A DNA stretch of 7,570 nucleotides from the NCBI GenBank assembly GCA_030668065.1, contig DAOUUS010000070.1:1-7570 (forward strand), written 5' to 3'. This document shows positions 1 through 5,941 of the stretch, one piece after another. The notes beneath the pieces are model-generated. The model made no database searches. It had not been told where the DNA came from and saw only the letters and a list, made by a program, of their open reading frames with translations. How positions within the stretch are numbered: the stretch's first letter is position 1; every line of letters begins with the position of its first letter. The translations under genes were made by a program, and so were the position numbers. This stretch comes from Candidatus Methanophagales archaeon. GTDB lineage: Archaea > Halobacteriota > Syntropharchaeia > Alkanophagales > Methanospirareceae.

Positions 1-139
1 TTACCGTTTTGTAATCCAGTCCCAGTAACTCCGCCAACTGATTGGCGTTGTATGGTCTATCCTTTAACGCTCTGATAATACGGGCACGGTTCACACCCCC
101 CTTAGTGCCAACAATCAGCCACCAGATTACACGTCTCAT
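1..139 (-). CDS. Winged helix-turn-helix transcriptional regulator, N-terminal part (runs off the left edge)
   Basis: This frame reads 46 complete codons from ATG at 139-137 and continues past position 1. The protein begins MRRVIWWLIVGTKGG, followed by an RARIIRAL helix and NANQLAELLGLDYKTV, which has the spacing of a helix-turn-helix: a first helix ending in LAELLGL, a turn, then the start of the recognition helix. This is the N-terminus typical of small archaeal ArsR-like winged-helix regulators, where the next residues would normally be an arginine/histidine-rich recognition helix. An in-frame TAG lies three codons upstream of the ATG, so the start is well fixed. No strong ribosome site precedes it. 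Its upstream gap carries two 28-bp repeats that could hold its promoter or an operator. The target genes and ligand cannot be inferred. DNA binding is inferred from the fold; the C-terminal half is outside the window. Confidence 0.8.
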   Translation of the reverse strand, partial: MRRVIWWLIVGTKGGVNRARIIRALKDRPYNANQLAELLGLDYKTV

Positions 140-217
140 AGTTCTTATCTACCGCTTTTACAATGTCTTGAGTAGAGAACAGCACTTTCAAATGAGCTAT
201 TCTTAACAAGGGACATT

Positions 218-234
218 GTATTTTTAGTAAAGGT
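218..234 (-). promoter_or_regulatory. Possible TATA/BRE promoter core for the winged-helix gene
   Basis: On the minus strand the proximal repeat copy reads GCAAAAA then CCTTTACTAAAAATAC, an A-rich BRE-like stretch followed by a TATA-like core. A start about 25 nt downstream would fall near position 200, leaving a leader of about 60 nt before the ATG at 139. The same core occurs again in the distal repeat copy. This is inferred from base composition and spacing only. Confidence 0.3.
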
Positions 235-289
235 TTTTGCGTTGCAAACGGCGTAAGCGTGTTTTTAGTAAAGGTTTTTGCGTTGCAAA
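221..289. repeat. Two perfect 28-bp direct repeats separated by 13 bp
   Basis: Positions 221-248 and 262-289 are identical over 28 bp (plus strand begins TTTTTAGTAAAGG and ends TTGCGTTGCAAA). The repeat period is 41 bp, and the 13-bp spacer reads CGGCGTAAGCGTG. Each copy contains a small inverted repeat, TTGC-GTT-GCAA, beside an A/T-rich core that could act as a TATA box on the minus strand. The pair fills most of the 158-bp gap between the potassium-channel stop and the winged-helix start. A duplicated promoter or paired operator for the regulator is the simplest reading. Confidence 0.85.
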
Positions 290-292
290 AAA
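287..292 (-). terminator. Weak T-run terminator after the potassium-channel gene
   Basis: Five bases past the TGA stop of the channel gene the minus strand carries T6, followed by the TTGC-AAC-GCAA inverted repeat of the distal repeat copy. Short T-runs can terminate archaeal transcription. Six T residues is modest, and part of the run belongs to the repeat, so this is tentative. Confidence 0.3.
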
Positions 293-297
293 GTTTG

Positions 298-1287
298 TCA
301 GAACGAATCCAGCTCCTCAAACTTCTCTAACGATTTTTTTTCCCCTATAACCACCACAGTATCACCCACCCGTAATTCGTCCTCAGGTCCGACATCAGAT
401 ATGACTTTATCATCCCGTATGATCGCAAGTATTGTCGCACCTATCTTCTCATTAATCCGCAGTTCTTTTATCTTCTTATTTGCGATCTTCGTGCCGGGCC
501 CCACTTTCAGGCTTTCTAACGAGGTCTCGCCGGCTGTCGTGGCGAAATCCAGGAAATCCACGATTGCTGGCTTTGTTAAGCTCCTCGCTAATCTTCTACC
601 ACCTATTTCTTCCACGATCACCACGTTTTTCGCGCCTATGCTGTATAACCTCTTAGCAGCCTCTTGGGAACTCGCTCGCGCTACTAACACCAAATTCGTG
701 TTCAGGTCTCTTGCCGTAATACAAAGCAATAAATTGCTACAATCCGAAGGCAGCGTGGATACCAACCCGGAAGCTCGTTCCACACCCGCTTCTATTAGAG
801 TCTCATCTTTTGTCGCATCGCCTTCCACTAAAGCTATATCCTTCTTCCTCAGTTCTTTTGCCACTTCCGTGTCGTGCTCTATCACTACAAAGTCCAAACC
901 TTCTTTTCCAAATTCATCTGCTACTATGTTCCCGGTACGTCCGCCACCGCATATTATCTTGTGTTTATCCATCTTCGCCACGCTTCTCTTTACCCTCGCG
1001 ATACCAAAAGCTTTGCTTAATCTTCCTTCTAATACAGATTCTATTATCTCGACTAACACATATAAGGCTACACCAACGCCTGATATGATCAATCCCGCCG
1101 TAAATATTTTACCTGCGGGTGTCACAGGCACGATGTCGCCGTATCCAACGGTGGTAACGGTAGCGATAGCCATGTATAAAGCATTTAAGGGCGCAAGCCC
1201 TTCGATATACATAAAACCTACTGCCCCTATTATCACCACAGAGACTAATAGACTCACTGCAATCAATACGTGTCTTAAAGGTTCCAT
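298..1287 (-). CDS. MthK-like two-helix potassium channel with RCK (TrkA-N/TrkA-C) regulatory domain
   Basis: The 329-residue protein is close in length to MthK (336). TM1 spans about residues 7-29, a pore helix leads to the potassium selectivity filter TVGYGD at 46-51, and TM2 spans about 62-83. A cytoplasmic RCK domain starts near 108 with the Rossmann glycine motif GGGRTG at 114-119, and a TrkA-C-like subdomain runs from about 252 to the end. Tetrameric K+ conduction through the membrane, gated by an RCK ring, follows from the family. Met106 sits just before the RCK domain, near the internal start (Met107) that gives a free RCK subunit in MthK, but no clear ribosome site precedes it here. 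By eye, the MthK calcium ligands D184, E210 and E212 correspond to Thr178, Arg204 and Ser206, so gating by a different ligand is likely. The start lies 8 bp after the stop of the surface-protein gene, indicating co-transcription and possibly coupled translation. The K+ channel call is firm; the gating ligand is unknown. Confidence 0.92.
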   Translation of the reverse strand: MEPLRHVLIAVSLLVSVVIIGAVGFMYIEGLAPLNALYMAIATVTTVGYGDIVPVTPAGKIFTAGLIISGVGVALYVLVEIIESVLEGRLSKAFGIARVKRSVAKMDKHKIICGGGRTGNIVADEFGKEGLDFVVIEHDTEVAKELRKKDIALVEGDATKDETLIEAGVERASGLVSTLPSDCSNLLLCITARDLNTNLVLVARASSQEAAKRLYSIGAKNVVIVEEIGGRRLARSLTKPAIVDFLDFATTAGETSLESLKVGPGTKIANKKIKELRINEKIGATILAIIRDDKVISDVGPEDELRVGDTVVVIGEKKSLEKFEELDSF

Positions 1288-1295
1288 TATGATTA

Positions 1296-2651
1296 TTATA
1301 CTATTATCGCTTTAGTTATTTCCACTATTTTGTGAAAATCTTTCTCTTTACTCTTATAGCTAGCGAATTCCACTTTGCCACACAAGTCCAGGCAGCTTTT
1401 CACTTTGGAATACGTGTCCAGGTCTCTTTTCGCACTCAAAGTATTTAACAGCTCGGTATTTAGCAACTCCGTATTTAGCCCGAGTTTATACGAGAAATAA
1501 AACCGAATTGCACGTGAAATCTTCTCGTATGCGTCCTTCTCATGGTTGTTCCGGAATAAAAGTTCCGCTTCTTCCACCATCCTTCTTGCATCTCCCACGT
1601 AGTCCACGGTTTGCGCGGATTCCACGGCAATAGGCTGCAATTCTGGTCTCTGTGCACTTTTGTGATATTTTTCATAAAGGTACCAGCCAGTAACAATAAC
1701 CACTGCAATGAGTATAAGGAGCCACCACAAAAGTTTGCTTTCGGCTTTCTCTTCGGGTGTGCTTTCTTCTAATCTAACATTCTGGATAGTACCGTGTATG
1801 TAATCCGCTTTTATCTTTCGTTCCGCGCTTTCATTCCGATAGGGCACGGTTATCTGTGTATGGTTTTGAGCAATTTGATTGAAAGAATGCTGTGTCTGAT
1901 TGAATCCCGCAGCTCGTAATTGGGCATCATATTGCTGGAACTCCGAGTTACTAGCAAGCTCTTTACTGATTTGTTCCTCCAACTCTTGCTGTTTTTGCAT
2001 TTCCTGTTCCAGCTCTTTTTTCAATTGTCCTGAATTCTGATTCAGTTGATTATTCGCCACCCGCTGTTCTACACTGCCCTGCTGCTGACTACCTGATTGC
2101 TGTCCGCCCATTTGTATATTGAGCGAACTGCTGGTGGAAGACGAGGAATACGACGTGGATTGAATATTCGTGCCGCCACAGCGATAAATAGTGGTAATGC
2201 CCTGTTTCTGCTGTGCCTGCGGCATTGTACTATCTCCTTTCACCTCTATGCTCTCTGTGTTTGATTCCACCACTTCCCTATCGCCGGTATTAGGATTTGT
2301 AAACGAAATCGCCGCTGCATCTAAGGTGTACTTACCGGCTTTGAACGGCACTATCGGCTCGTAAGCGAGTACCAGCTCGTCCATTGCGGGTAATGTAGCT
2401 TCAAGACATTGTATATCCAGGCCGTTATTACCAATAACATTCCTGTCCACTATTTGAATAGGTATCTCCTGCTTAAACGGGTTCTTGAAATTGAGTAGAA
2501 TTGTCACGTCATCACCCACAATTATGTCATCCGCGTTCTGGACGATCTTACGCACTTCCAGCGTTTTCGCGGCTGATGCTGTCGTGACTGCGAGCACTAA
2601 CAAGAACACTACAACCACGAGAATGGCCATTATCTTTCTCCACGCGCTCAT
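1296..2651 (-). CDS. Membrane-anchored surface protein with Ig-like ectodomain and cytoplasmic helical domain (BatD-like layout)
   Basis: I do not recognise a specific family. With ATG at 2651 the protein has 451 residues. It shows an N-terminal signal peptide (basic SAWRK, a hydrophobic run, ASA-A cleavage site), then a beta-rich region of about 110 residues resembling an Ig-like/CARDB domain. After that come a Ser/Gln/Asn-rich linker, a Lys/Glu/Gln coiled coil and three N-glycosylation sequons (NQT, NHT, NES). A second membrane helix starts KLLWWLLILIAVVIV, about 145 residues before the end, and a cytoplasmic helical domain follows (DARRMVEEAELLFRNN onwards). This order resembles BatD-type and DUF4129-type surface proteins, but that is a layout comparison. 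NTELL is repeated in tandem in the cytoplasmic part. An in-frame ATG at 2678 would add nine residues. It is disfavoured because the promoter would start transcription about there, the site near 2661-2666 suits 2651, and the shorter form has a better signal peptide. It is first in an operon with the K+ channel. Confidence 0.7.
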   Translation of the reverse strand: MSAWRKIMAILVVVVFLLVLAVTTASAAKTLEVRKIVQNADDIIVGDDVTILLNFKNPFKQEIPIQIVDRNVIGNNGLDIQCLEATLPAMDELVLAYEPIVPFKAGKYTLDAAAISFTNPNTGDREVVESNTESIEVKGDSTMPQAQQKQGITTIYRCGGTNIQSTSYSSSSTSSSLNIQMGGQQSGSQQQGSVEQRVANNQLNQNSGQLKKELEQEMQKQQELEEQISKELASNSEFQQYDAQLRAAGFNQTQHSFNQIAQNHTQITVPYRNESAERKIKADYIHGTIQNVRLEESTPEEKAESKLLWWLLILIAVVIVTGWYLYEKYHKSAQRPELQPIAVESAQTVDYVGDARRMVEEAELLFRNNHEKDAYEKISRAIRFYFSYKLGLNTELLNTELLNTLSAKRDLDTYSKVKSCLDLCGKVEFASYKSKEKDFHKIVEITKAIIV

Positions 2652-2660
2652 ATCTCGCAA

Positions 2661-2666
2661 CCACCC
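2661..2666 (-). promoter_or_regulatory. Ribosome binding site supporting the start at 2651
   Basis: GGGTGG lies 9 nt before the ATG at 2651, complementary in part to an archaeal 16S tail. The longer alternative start at 2678 has only a pyrimidine-rich TCCTCT in front of it and no site. Confidence 0.5.
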
Positions 2667-2696
2667 TGTGTTTACCATAGAGGATATGTAATGTTT

Positions 2697-2705
2697 ATTT
2701 TAAAA
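2697..2705 (-). promoter_or_regulatory. TATA-like box for the surface-protein/K+ channel operon
   Basis: The minus strand reads TTTTAAAAT within an A/T-rich stretch in the 90-bp gap after uppS. A start about 26 nt from its centre would be near 2675, giving a leader of roughly 23 nt to the ATG at 2651. Assigned by consensus and spacing only. Confidence 0.45.
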
Positions 2706-2749
2706 GAACATTATTACGTAAACGCTTTGAATGGCAGATTCGACCTAGC

Positions 2750-2757
2750 AAAAAAAA
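2750..2757 (-). terminator. T8 terminator after uppS
   Basis: Eleven bases after the uppS TAA stop the minus strand has eight consecutive T residues (CTTTTTTTTGC). A run of this length is a typical archaeal termination signal, and it is followed by a new promoter-like box. It probably ends the DP1-uppS transcript. Confidence 0.6.
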
Positions 2758-2768
2758 GACTTTGCATT

Positions 2769-3692
2769 TTAATGGTGAAATTCAAGTGGTAACTCTTTAC
2801 GTTCTAGGAAACGGTTTAATTTTAAAACTCGGGTGACTGCGCTTAATCTTTCCTCTTCCTCTCGTTCCTGGTACGTCCGAATCGCCCTGAGGAAATCAAT
2901 TCGTCGGAACTCGGGCCAGAAGGGTGCGCAGAAATATGCGGCACATTCATTCCCCAACGCCTGCCAGGGCACGAAATTGCTCAACCGCATCTCGCCGCCA
3001 GTCCTTATTATCAAATCCACCGCAGCCTTCGCTTCCGGCACCAACTCTCCATCTTCTATTTCGTGTATGTATAAATGCTGTGATACCGTCTCTTCATCTA
3101 TTTCCGCCACAGATAGCAGACCTCTCTTCACTCTATCCCCTATTATTCTCACGGAATCTACTATCTCCATCCGGCCACTATAGGCTAACGCGATATACAA
3201 CTTATGTTTGGTATACTGCCCTGTTGCGAGTTCCGCTTTTCTTATTGCCGCCCTTACCGATTCGGGTAGTAAACGGGTATTTCCGATCGCTCTTACCCGC
3301 ACACCATGCTTATGGACTCGTTCGTCCATGCTGATCTTCTCAAATTCCGCGCACATCAAATCAAATAATTGTGCTCTCTCTTCATCCGTCCTGCAAAAGT
3401 TCTCAATAGAAAACGCATATATCGTTAGTTGTTCCACGCCGAGATCGAAGCACCAATCTATCACATTTTCCGTTATCTCCGCACCGAAGTGATACGCTTC
3501 TTCCGTGGACACACCGATCTTATGTGCGTATCGCCTATTACCATCCATGATTATCGCCACGTGCACGGGCAATTTCCGCTCTAAAATCTCGTCCTCCAGC
3601 AATTTCTCGTATTCGCCGTAAGCTCGTCTCCGTAACCAGTTGCGTAGTCCCACTGCGTTACGCAGTGCTCTCATCTTTACATTCATGTTCAC
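2769..3692 (-). CDS. uppS: Cis-prenyltransferase (undecaprenyl/polyprenyl diphosphate synthase family)
   Basis: The enzyme adds isopentenyl units in cis to an allylic diphosphate, giving the long polyprenyl diphosphate that becomes the lipid sugar carrier for archaeal N-glycosylation. With the GTG start at 3692 it has 307 residues, about 50 more than E. coli UppS, mostly as a basic N-terminal extension. Family motifs are intact: HVAIIMDGNRR at 44-54 with catalytic Asp50, IYAFSIENFCR at 91-101, AYSGRMEI at 170-177, and RTGGEMRLSNFVPWQ at 230-244 with the diphosphate-binding arginines. The GTG was chosen because it overlaps the DP1 stop as GTGA and follows GAGGAGGAG by 7 nt. An ATG at 3686 is the next choice, and an ATG at 3761 would lie deep inside DP1. 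The family is certain; the chain length of the product and the name 'undecaprenyl' are not, since archaea often make longer or partly saturated chains. Confidence 0.93.
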   Translation of the reverse strand: MNMNVKMRALRNAVGLRNWLRRRAYGEYEKLLEDEILERKLPVHVAIIMDGNRRYAHKIGVSTEEAYHFGAEITENVIDWCFDLGVEQLTIYAFSIENFCRTDEERAQLFDLMCAEFEKISMDERVHKHGVRVRAIGNTRLLPESVRAAIRKAELATGQYTKHKLYIALAYSGRMEIVDSVRIIGDRVKRGLLSVAEIDEETVSQHLYIHEIEDGELVPEAKAAVDLIIRTGGEMRLSNFVPWQALGNECAAYFCAPFWPEFRRIDFLRAIRTYQEREEEERLSAVTRVLKLNRFLERKELPLEFHH

Positions 3693-5197
3693 GCACCAAC
3701 TCCTCCTCGGAAGTCCATTACCTTTGCCTTCAGCGTGGAAAGGTTTACAAGCGTTGCACATCCGGGGACGGGATTCAGGTTAAACTTCTTTTGATACGAT
3801 GTTTGTGATTGCCATGTCCCCGAATTTAAAAGTAGCACACCCCGATATTTCGCTATTCCGACTGTATGAGAATGCCCACAGTGAAATATCTCAGGAACAA
3901 AGTCTATCACACCGTAGTCTTGTCCATCAGGAACAATAGAAACGCTGTTCCCATATATTGGTGCTACATGCCGCTTTTTCAGCATTTCCACCATCATTTC
4001 CTCGGGCTTTGAATAATTCAGTCGCGATACCGCGCTGACAAAATCATCGAACGACTGACCATGATACATCAATACCAGCCGGCCACCGATTCTTATGTAC
4101 GCAGGATTGCTCACGAAGTACGTATTATCAGGAAAATACGCCTGGAACTCCGCAGGCAGAGATGGCTGTGGCTCCGCACTTCTAACGGCATCATGATTGC
4201 CCGGCGAGACCACTACATGTATATGCGAAGGTAAATCGTGAAAGTATCCCCCCGCTATTTTATATTGCTCGCCTATATCCGTAATTAACAAATCCTCTTC
4301 CTGTGCCGGGTATATACCGATCCCATCTACAATATCGCCGGCAACCATCAGATATGCAATATTGATTCTTTTTGATTCTTCAATTAGCCATTGAGTGAAA
4401 TTAGCCCAGGTCTCATCCAGAAATGTATTACTGCCTACATGCAGATCAGAAATAAACACAGCATATACGGGCTCTTCAGAGCGATGAGCGGATTTAGATG
4501 TGTGCGGTAGGAGTAATGATGATTGTGCAGACGGCGAGGAAATAGGCACATCCGGGAGTATAACCCGATTTCCAAACAAAAAACCGCCTTCGAGTAGAGT
4601 ACCGGTAACGCCTATTATCTCATCCTGGACCAGTTCCTCATGAGGATGTAAGATTACGGGTATATGTCCTGACGGGTCTTCCAGGTCCACCCGGAGATTC
4701 CCTTTTGCCGTCTTATTTATTGATGCGACCATCCCCACTACGGAAACATCTTCTCCCACTCTCGCATTCCGCAAGAATCGTATCTGACCACAGTTCAGCC
4801 GCTTTTTTAGTATGGCACCTATCCTCTCATATCTATTGAGAAACTGTAGTAAGAAGTTATTTTGGTCCACACCTCCACAATTATTGGAGAACGATTTGAT
4901 TATATCCGGTGCTGCTTGCTTTTGGAATCCGTTGTTTTTTCCCGCCTCTTTTGCACCGTTACCTTTGATAAACGCAGCCATCTGTTCTGTGGAAATCACG
5001 AATACCGAAGGCTCTAACGAATTAGCTACACTTTTTGCTATATCATTGATGTTAAAGTACAGGCCCCCGTCCGCTTCGCATTCCACTTTATACTGACTTA
5101 ATAAGTCAACAACCTCTGGCTGTACCTGTAATCCAACATCAGCAAACCTCCTTACTATTTCTATCTCCTCGTACTTGCCATTTTTAGCGGATATCAT
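3689..5197 (-). CDS. polB: DNA polymerase II (PolD) small subunit DP1, 3'-5' exonuclease
   Basis: DP1 is the proofreading subunit of the heterodimeric archaeal replicative polymerase PolD; its partner DP2 is not in this window. The 502-residue protein has an N-terminal helical region (about 1-75) suited to partner contacts, a Gly/Asn/Ser-rich linker, and an OB fold at about 145-215 (VGEDVSVVGMVASI, then LRVDLEDPSGHIPVIL). A calcineurin-like Mre11-type phosphodiesterase domain begins near 244. All metal-ligand motifs are present: SDLH (D251, H253), GDIVD (D288), GNHD (333-336), YHG (H379) and GHSH (441-444), so the nuclease should be active. The ATG at 5197 is the first in frame after an upstream TGA; AAGG lies too close to it to be a good ribosome site. 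The gene follows thioredoxin after a 91-bp gap and ends in a GTGA overlap with uppS, forming a replication/lipid gene pair. Confidence 0.95.
   Translation of the reverse strand: MISAKNGKYEEIEIVRRFADVGLQVQPEVVDLLSQYKVECEADGGLYFNINDIAKSVANSLEPSVFVISTEQMAAFIKGNGAKEAGKNNGFQKQAAPDIIKSFSNNCGGVDQNNFLLQFLNRYERIGAILKKRLNCGQIRFLRNARVGEDVSVVGMVASINKTAKGNLRVDLEDPSGHIPVILHPHEELVQDEIIGVTGTLLEGGFLFGNRVILPDVPISSPSAQSSLLLPHTSKSAHRSEEPVYAVFISDLHVGSNTFLDETWANFTQWLIEESKRINIAYLMVAGDIVDGIGIYPAQEEDLLITDIGEQYKIAGGYFHDLPSHIHVVVSPGNHDAVRSAEPQPSLPAEFQAYFPDNTYFVSNPAYIRIGGRLVLMYHGQSFDDFVSAVSRLNYSKPEEMMVEMLKKRHVAPIYGNSVSIVPDGQDYGVIDFVPEIFHCGHSHTVGIAKYRGVLLLNSGTWQSQTSYQKKFNLNPVPGCATLVNLSTLKAKVMDFRGGVGA
3700..3708 (-). promoter_or_regulatory. 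Ribosome binding site deciding the uppS start
   Basis: GAGGAGGAG lies 7 nt before the GTG at 3692, inside the last codons of DP1. It is the strongest purine-rich site in the window and favours the GTG over the ATG at 3686 or the upstream ATG at 3761. Confidence 0.65.
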
Positions 5198-5248
5198 ACC
5201 TTGTAGTCATGTACCGGGAGCGTTCCCCCCTATAACGCTTCTCTTGTT

Positions 5249-5260
5249 CCTTTACTAAAG
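5249..5260. promoter_or_regulatory. Palindromic CTTTACTAAAG box upstream of DP1
   Basis: The 11-bp palindrome CTTTA-C-TAAAG (5250-5260) lies about 55 bp before the DP1 start and just past the thioredoxin stop. The plus-strand word CCTTTACTAAA (5249-5259) is identical to the core on the minus strand of both 28-bp repeats at 221-289. It may be a TATA-like core for DP1 (a start near 5228 would leave a 30-nt leader) or a regulator site. A second TATA-like GTTATAG lies nearer the gene at about 5232-5238. Confidence 0.3.
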
Positions 5261-5288
5261 CGCTCTTGTCTGTAGAAAAGTTCCTTTT

Positions 5289-5744
5289 TTACATCCATTC
5301 CTTTAGTTTCGCCTCGAAATAAGGCTTGGGCATCGCGCCCTGTATTACATCCACGGGTTCACCATTTTTAAATATGAACAGCGTGGGTATAGCCATAATA
5401 CCAAATTCTGAAGCTATTTTGGGATTCTCATCCACGTTCAGCTTCCCAAATACGACTTTTCCTGCATATTCCTTTGCTAATTCATCTATTACCGGTGCAA
5501 CCATCTTGCATGGTCCGCACCATGCAGCCCAGCAATCCACAATGATAAGTGGATATTTTCTTACTGTCTCTACAAAACTGGCATCGTCCATTATCAACGG
5601 GCGGTCTATCATCCCCTCTCCTTCTGCGCCCCCCACTTTCATCGCCTTCATCTCTTCTTCCATTTCACGCATCTTTCGCTCCTTTAACCGCTCTATCTCC
5701 AAATCCGCCTCATTCACAACCCCTCTTACCTCTCCTTCTTCCAT
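5289..5744 (-). CDS. trxA: Thioredoxin with charged helical N-terminal extension
   Basis: A cytoplasmic thiol-disulfide reductase. With ATG at 5744 the protein has 151 residues, against about 105 for ordinary thioredoxins. The C-terminal domain of about 100 residues is canonical: VDCWAAWCGPC with the redox pair at Cys76 and Cys79, the KLNVDENP strand, the cis-proline segment IPTLFIF (Pro120), and an amphipathic last helix. Just before the active site, Cys71 is an additional thiol. The first 45 or so residues are almost all Glu, Lys, Arg and Met (LEIERLKERKMREMEEEM), predicting a solvent-exposed helix or coiled coil, then a Gly-rich hinge. The start at 5744 was preferred to the ATG two codons earlier (5750) because GGTG lies exactly 7 nt before it. 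It stands alone after a promoter-like region and upstream of DP1. The family is certain; the symbol is generic, and which reductase feeds it is unknown. Confidence 0.93.
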   Translation of the reverse strand: MEEGEVRGVVNEADLEIERLKERKMREMEEEMKAMKVGGAEGEGMIDRPLIMDDASFVETVRKYPLIIVDCWAAWCGPCKMVAPVIDELAKEYAGKVVFGKLNVDENPKIASEFGIMAIPTLFIFKNGEPVDVIQGAMPKPYFEAKLKEWM

Positions 5745-5751
5745 ACTCATA

Positions 5752-5755
5752 CACC
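5752..5755 (-). promoter_or_regulatory. Ribosome binding site deciding the thioredoxin start
   Basis: AAGGTG is followed by TATGAGT and then ATG at 5744, an ideal 7-nt spacing for GGTG. It is only 1 nt from the earlier ATG at 5750, which is too close to work. Confidence 0.55.
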
Positions 5756-5843
5756 TTCTCTGTATTTATCTATAAACCTACAAATACGAACAAGTGTAAA
5801 TATCTACCCTCAAAAGTTAAAAGCTTTATGTTCTTGACCTTCA

Positions 5844-5856
5844 GATTTTTTATATC
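5844..5856. promoter_or_regulatory. Bidirectionally readable TATA box (GATATAAAAAATC / GATTTTTTATATC)
   Basis: On the minus strand it reads GATATAAAAAATC, which would start thioredoxin mRNA near 5825 with a leader of about 80 nt. On the plus strand it reads TTTTTTATATC, a good archaeal TATA box that would start a transcript near 5877, heading into the structured element at 5942-6062. Either use, or both, is possible; no plus-strand gene follows. Confidence 0.4.
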
Positions 5857-5941
5857 GGGTTAAATGCTTACAGGATTTGTAGAGCAGTGTAGCAGTATCC
5901 ATTCATTCGTTGTGCCAAATTCGGCTTTTGATATGTGTACC

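Noticed and set aside
221..289. CRISPR-like array
   Set aside because: Only two repeats with a 13-bp spacer, and no cas genes; a simple duplication explains it.
102..320. 72-codon open frame on the minus strand (ATG near 320)
   Set aside because: It is built largely from the 28-bp repeats and then overlaps the start of the winged-helix gene in another frame. It has no recognisable domain and overlaps the end of the channel gene.
278..1315. 345-codon plus-strand frame opposite the potassium channel
   Set aside because: Low-complexity Ser/Thr/Pro-rich translation lying antisense to a clear channel gene; a codon-bias shadow. The same applies to the other plus-strand frames over DP1, uppS, thioredoxin and ClC.
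3693..3761. N-terminal extension of uppS to the ATG at 3761
   Set aside because: It would overlap DP1 by over 70 bp, lacks a ribosome site, and adds Cys/Gly-rich residues unlike the family. The GTG at 3692 has a strong site and a 4-bp overlap.
5911..5928. Intrinsic terminator GCCAAATTCGGC-TTTT on the plus strand
   Set aside because: Only three firm G/C pairs per arm with a mismatch and just four T residues; too weak to call.
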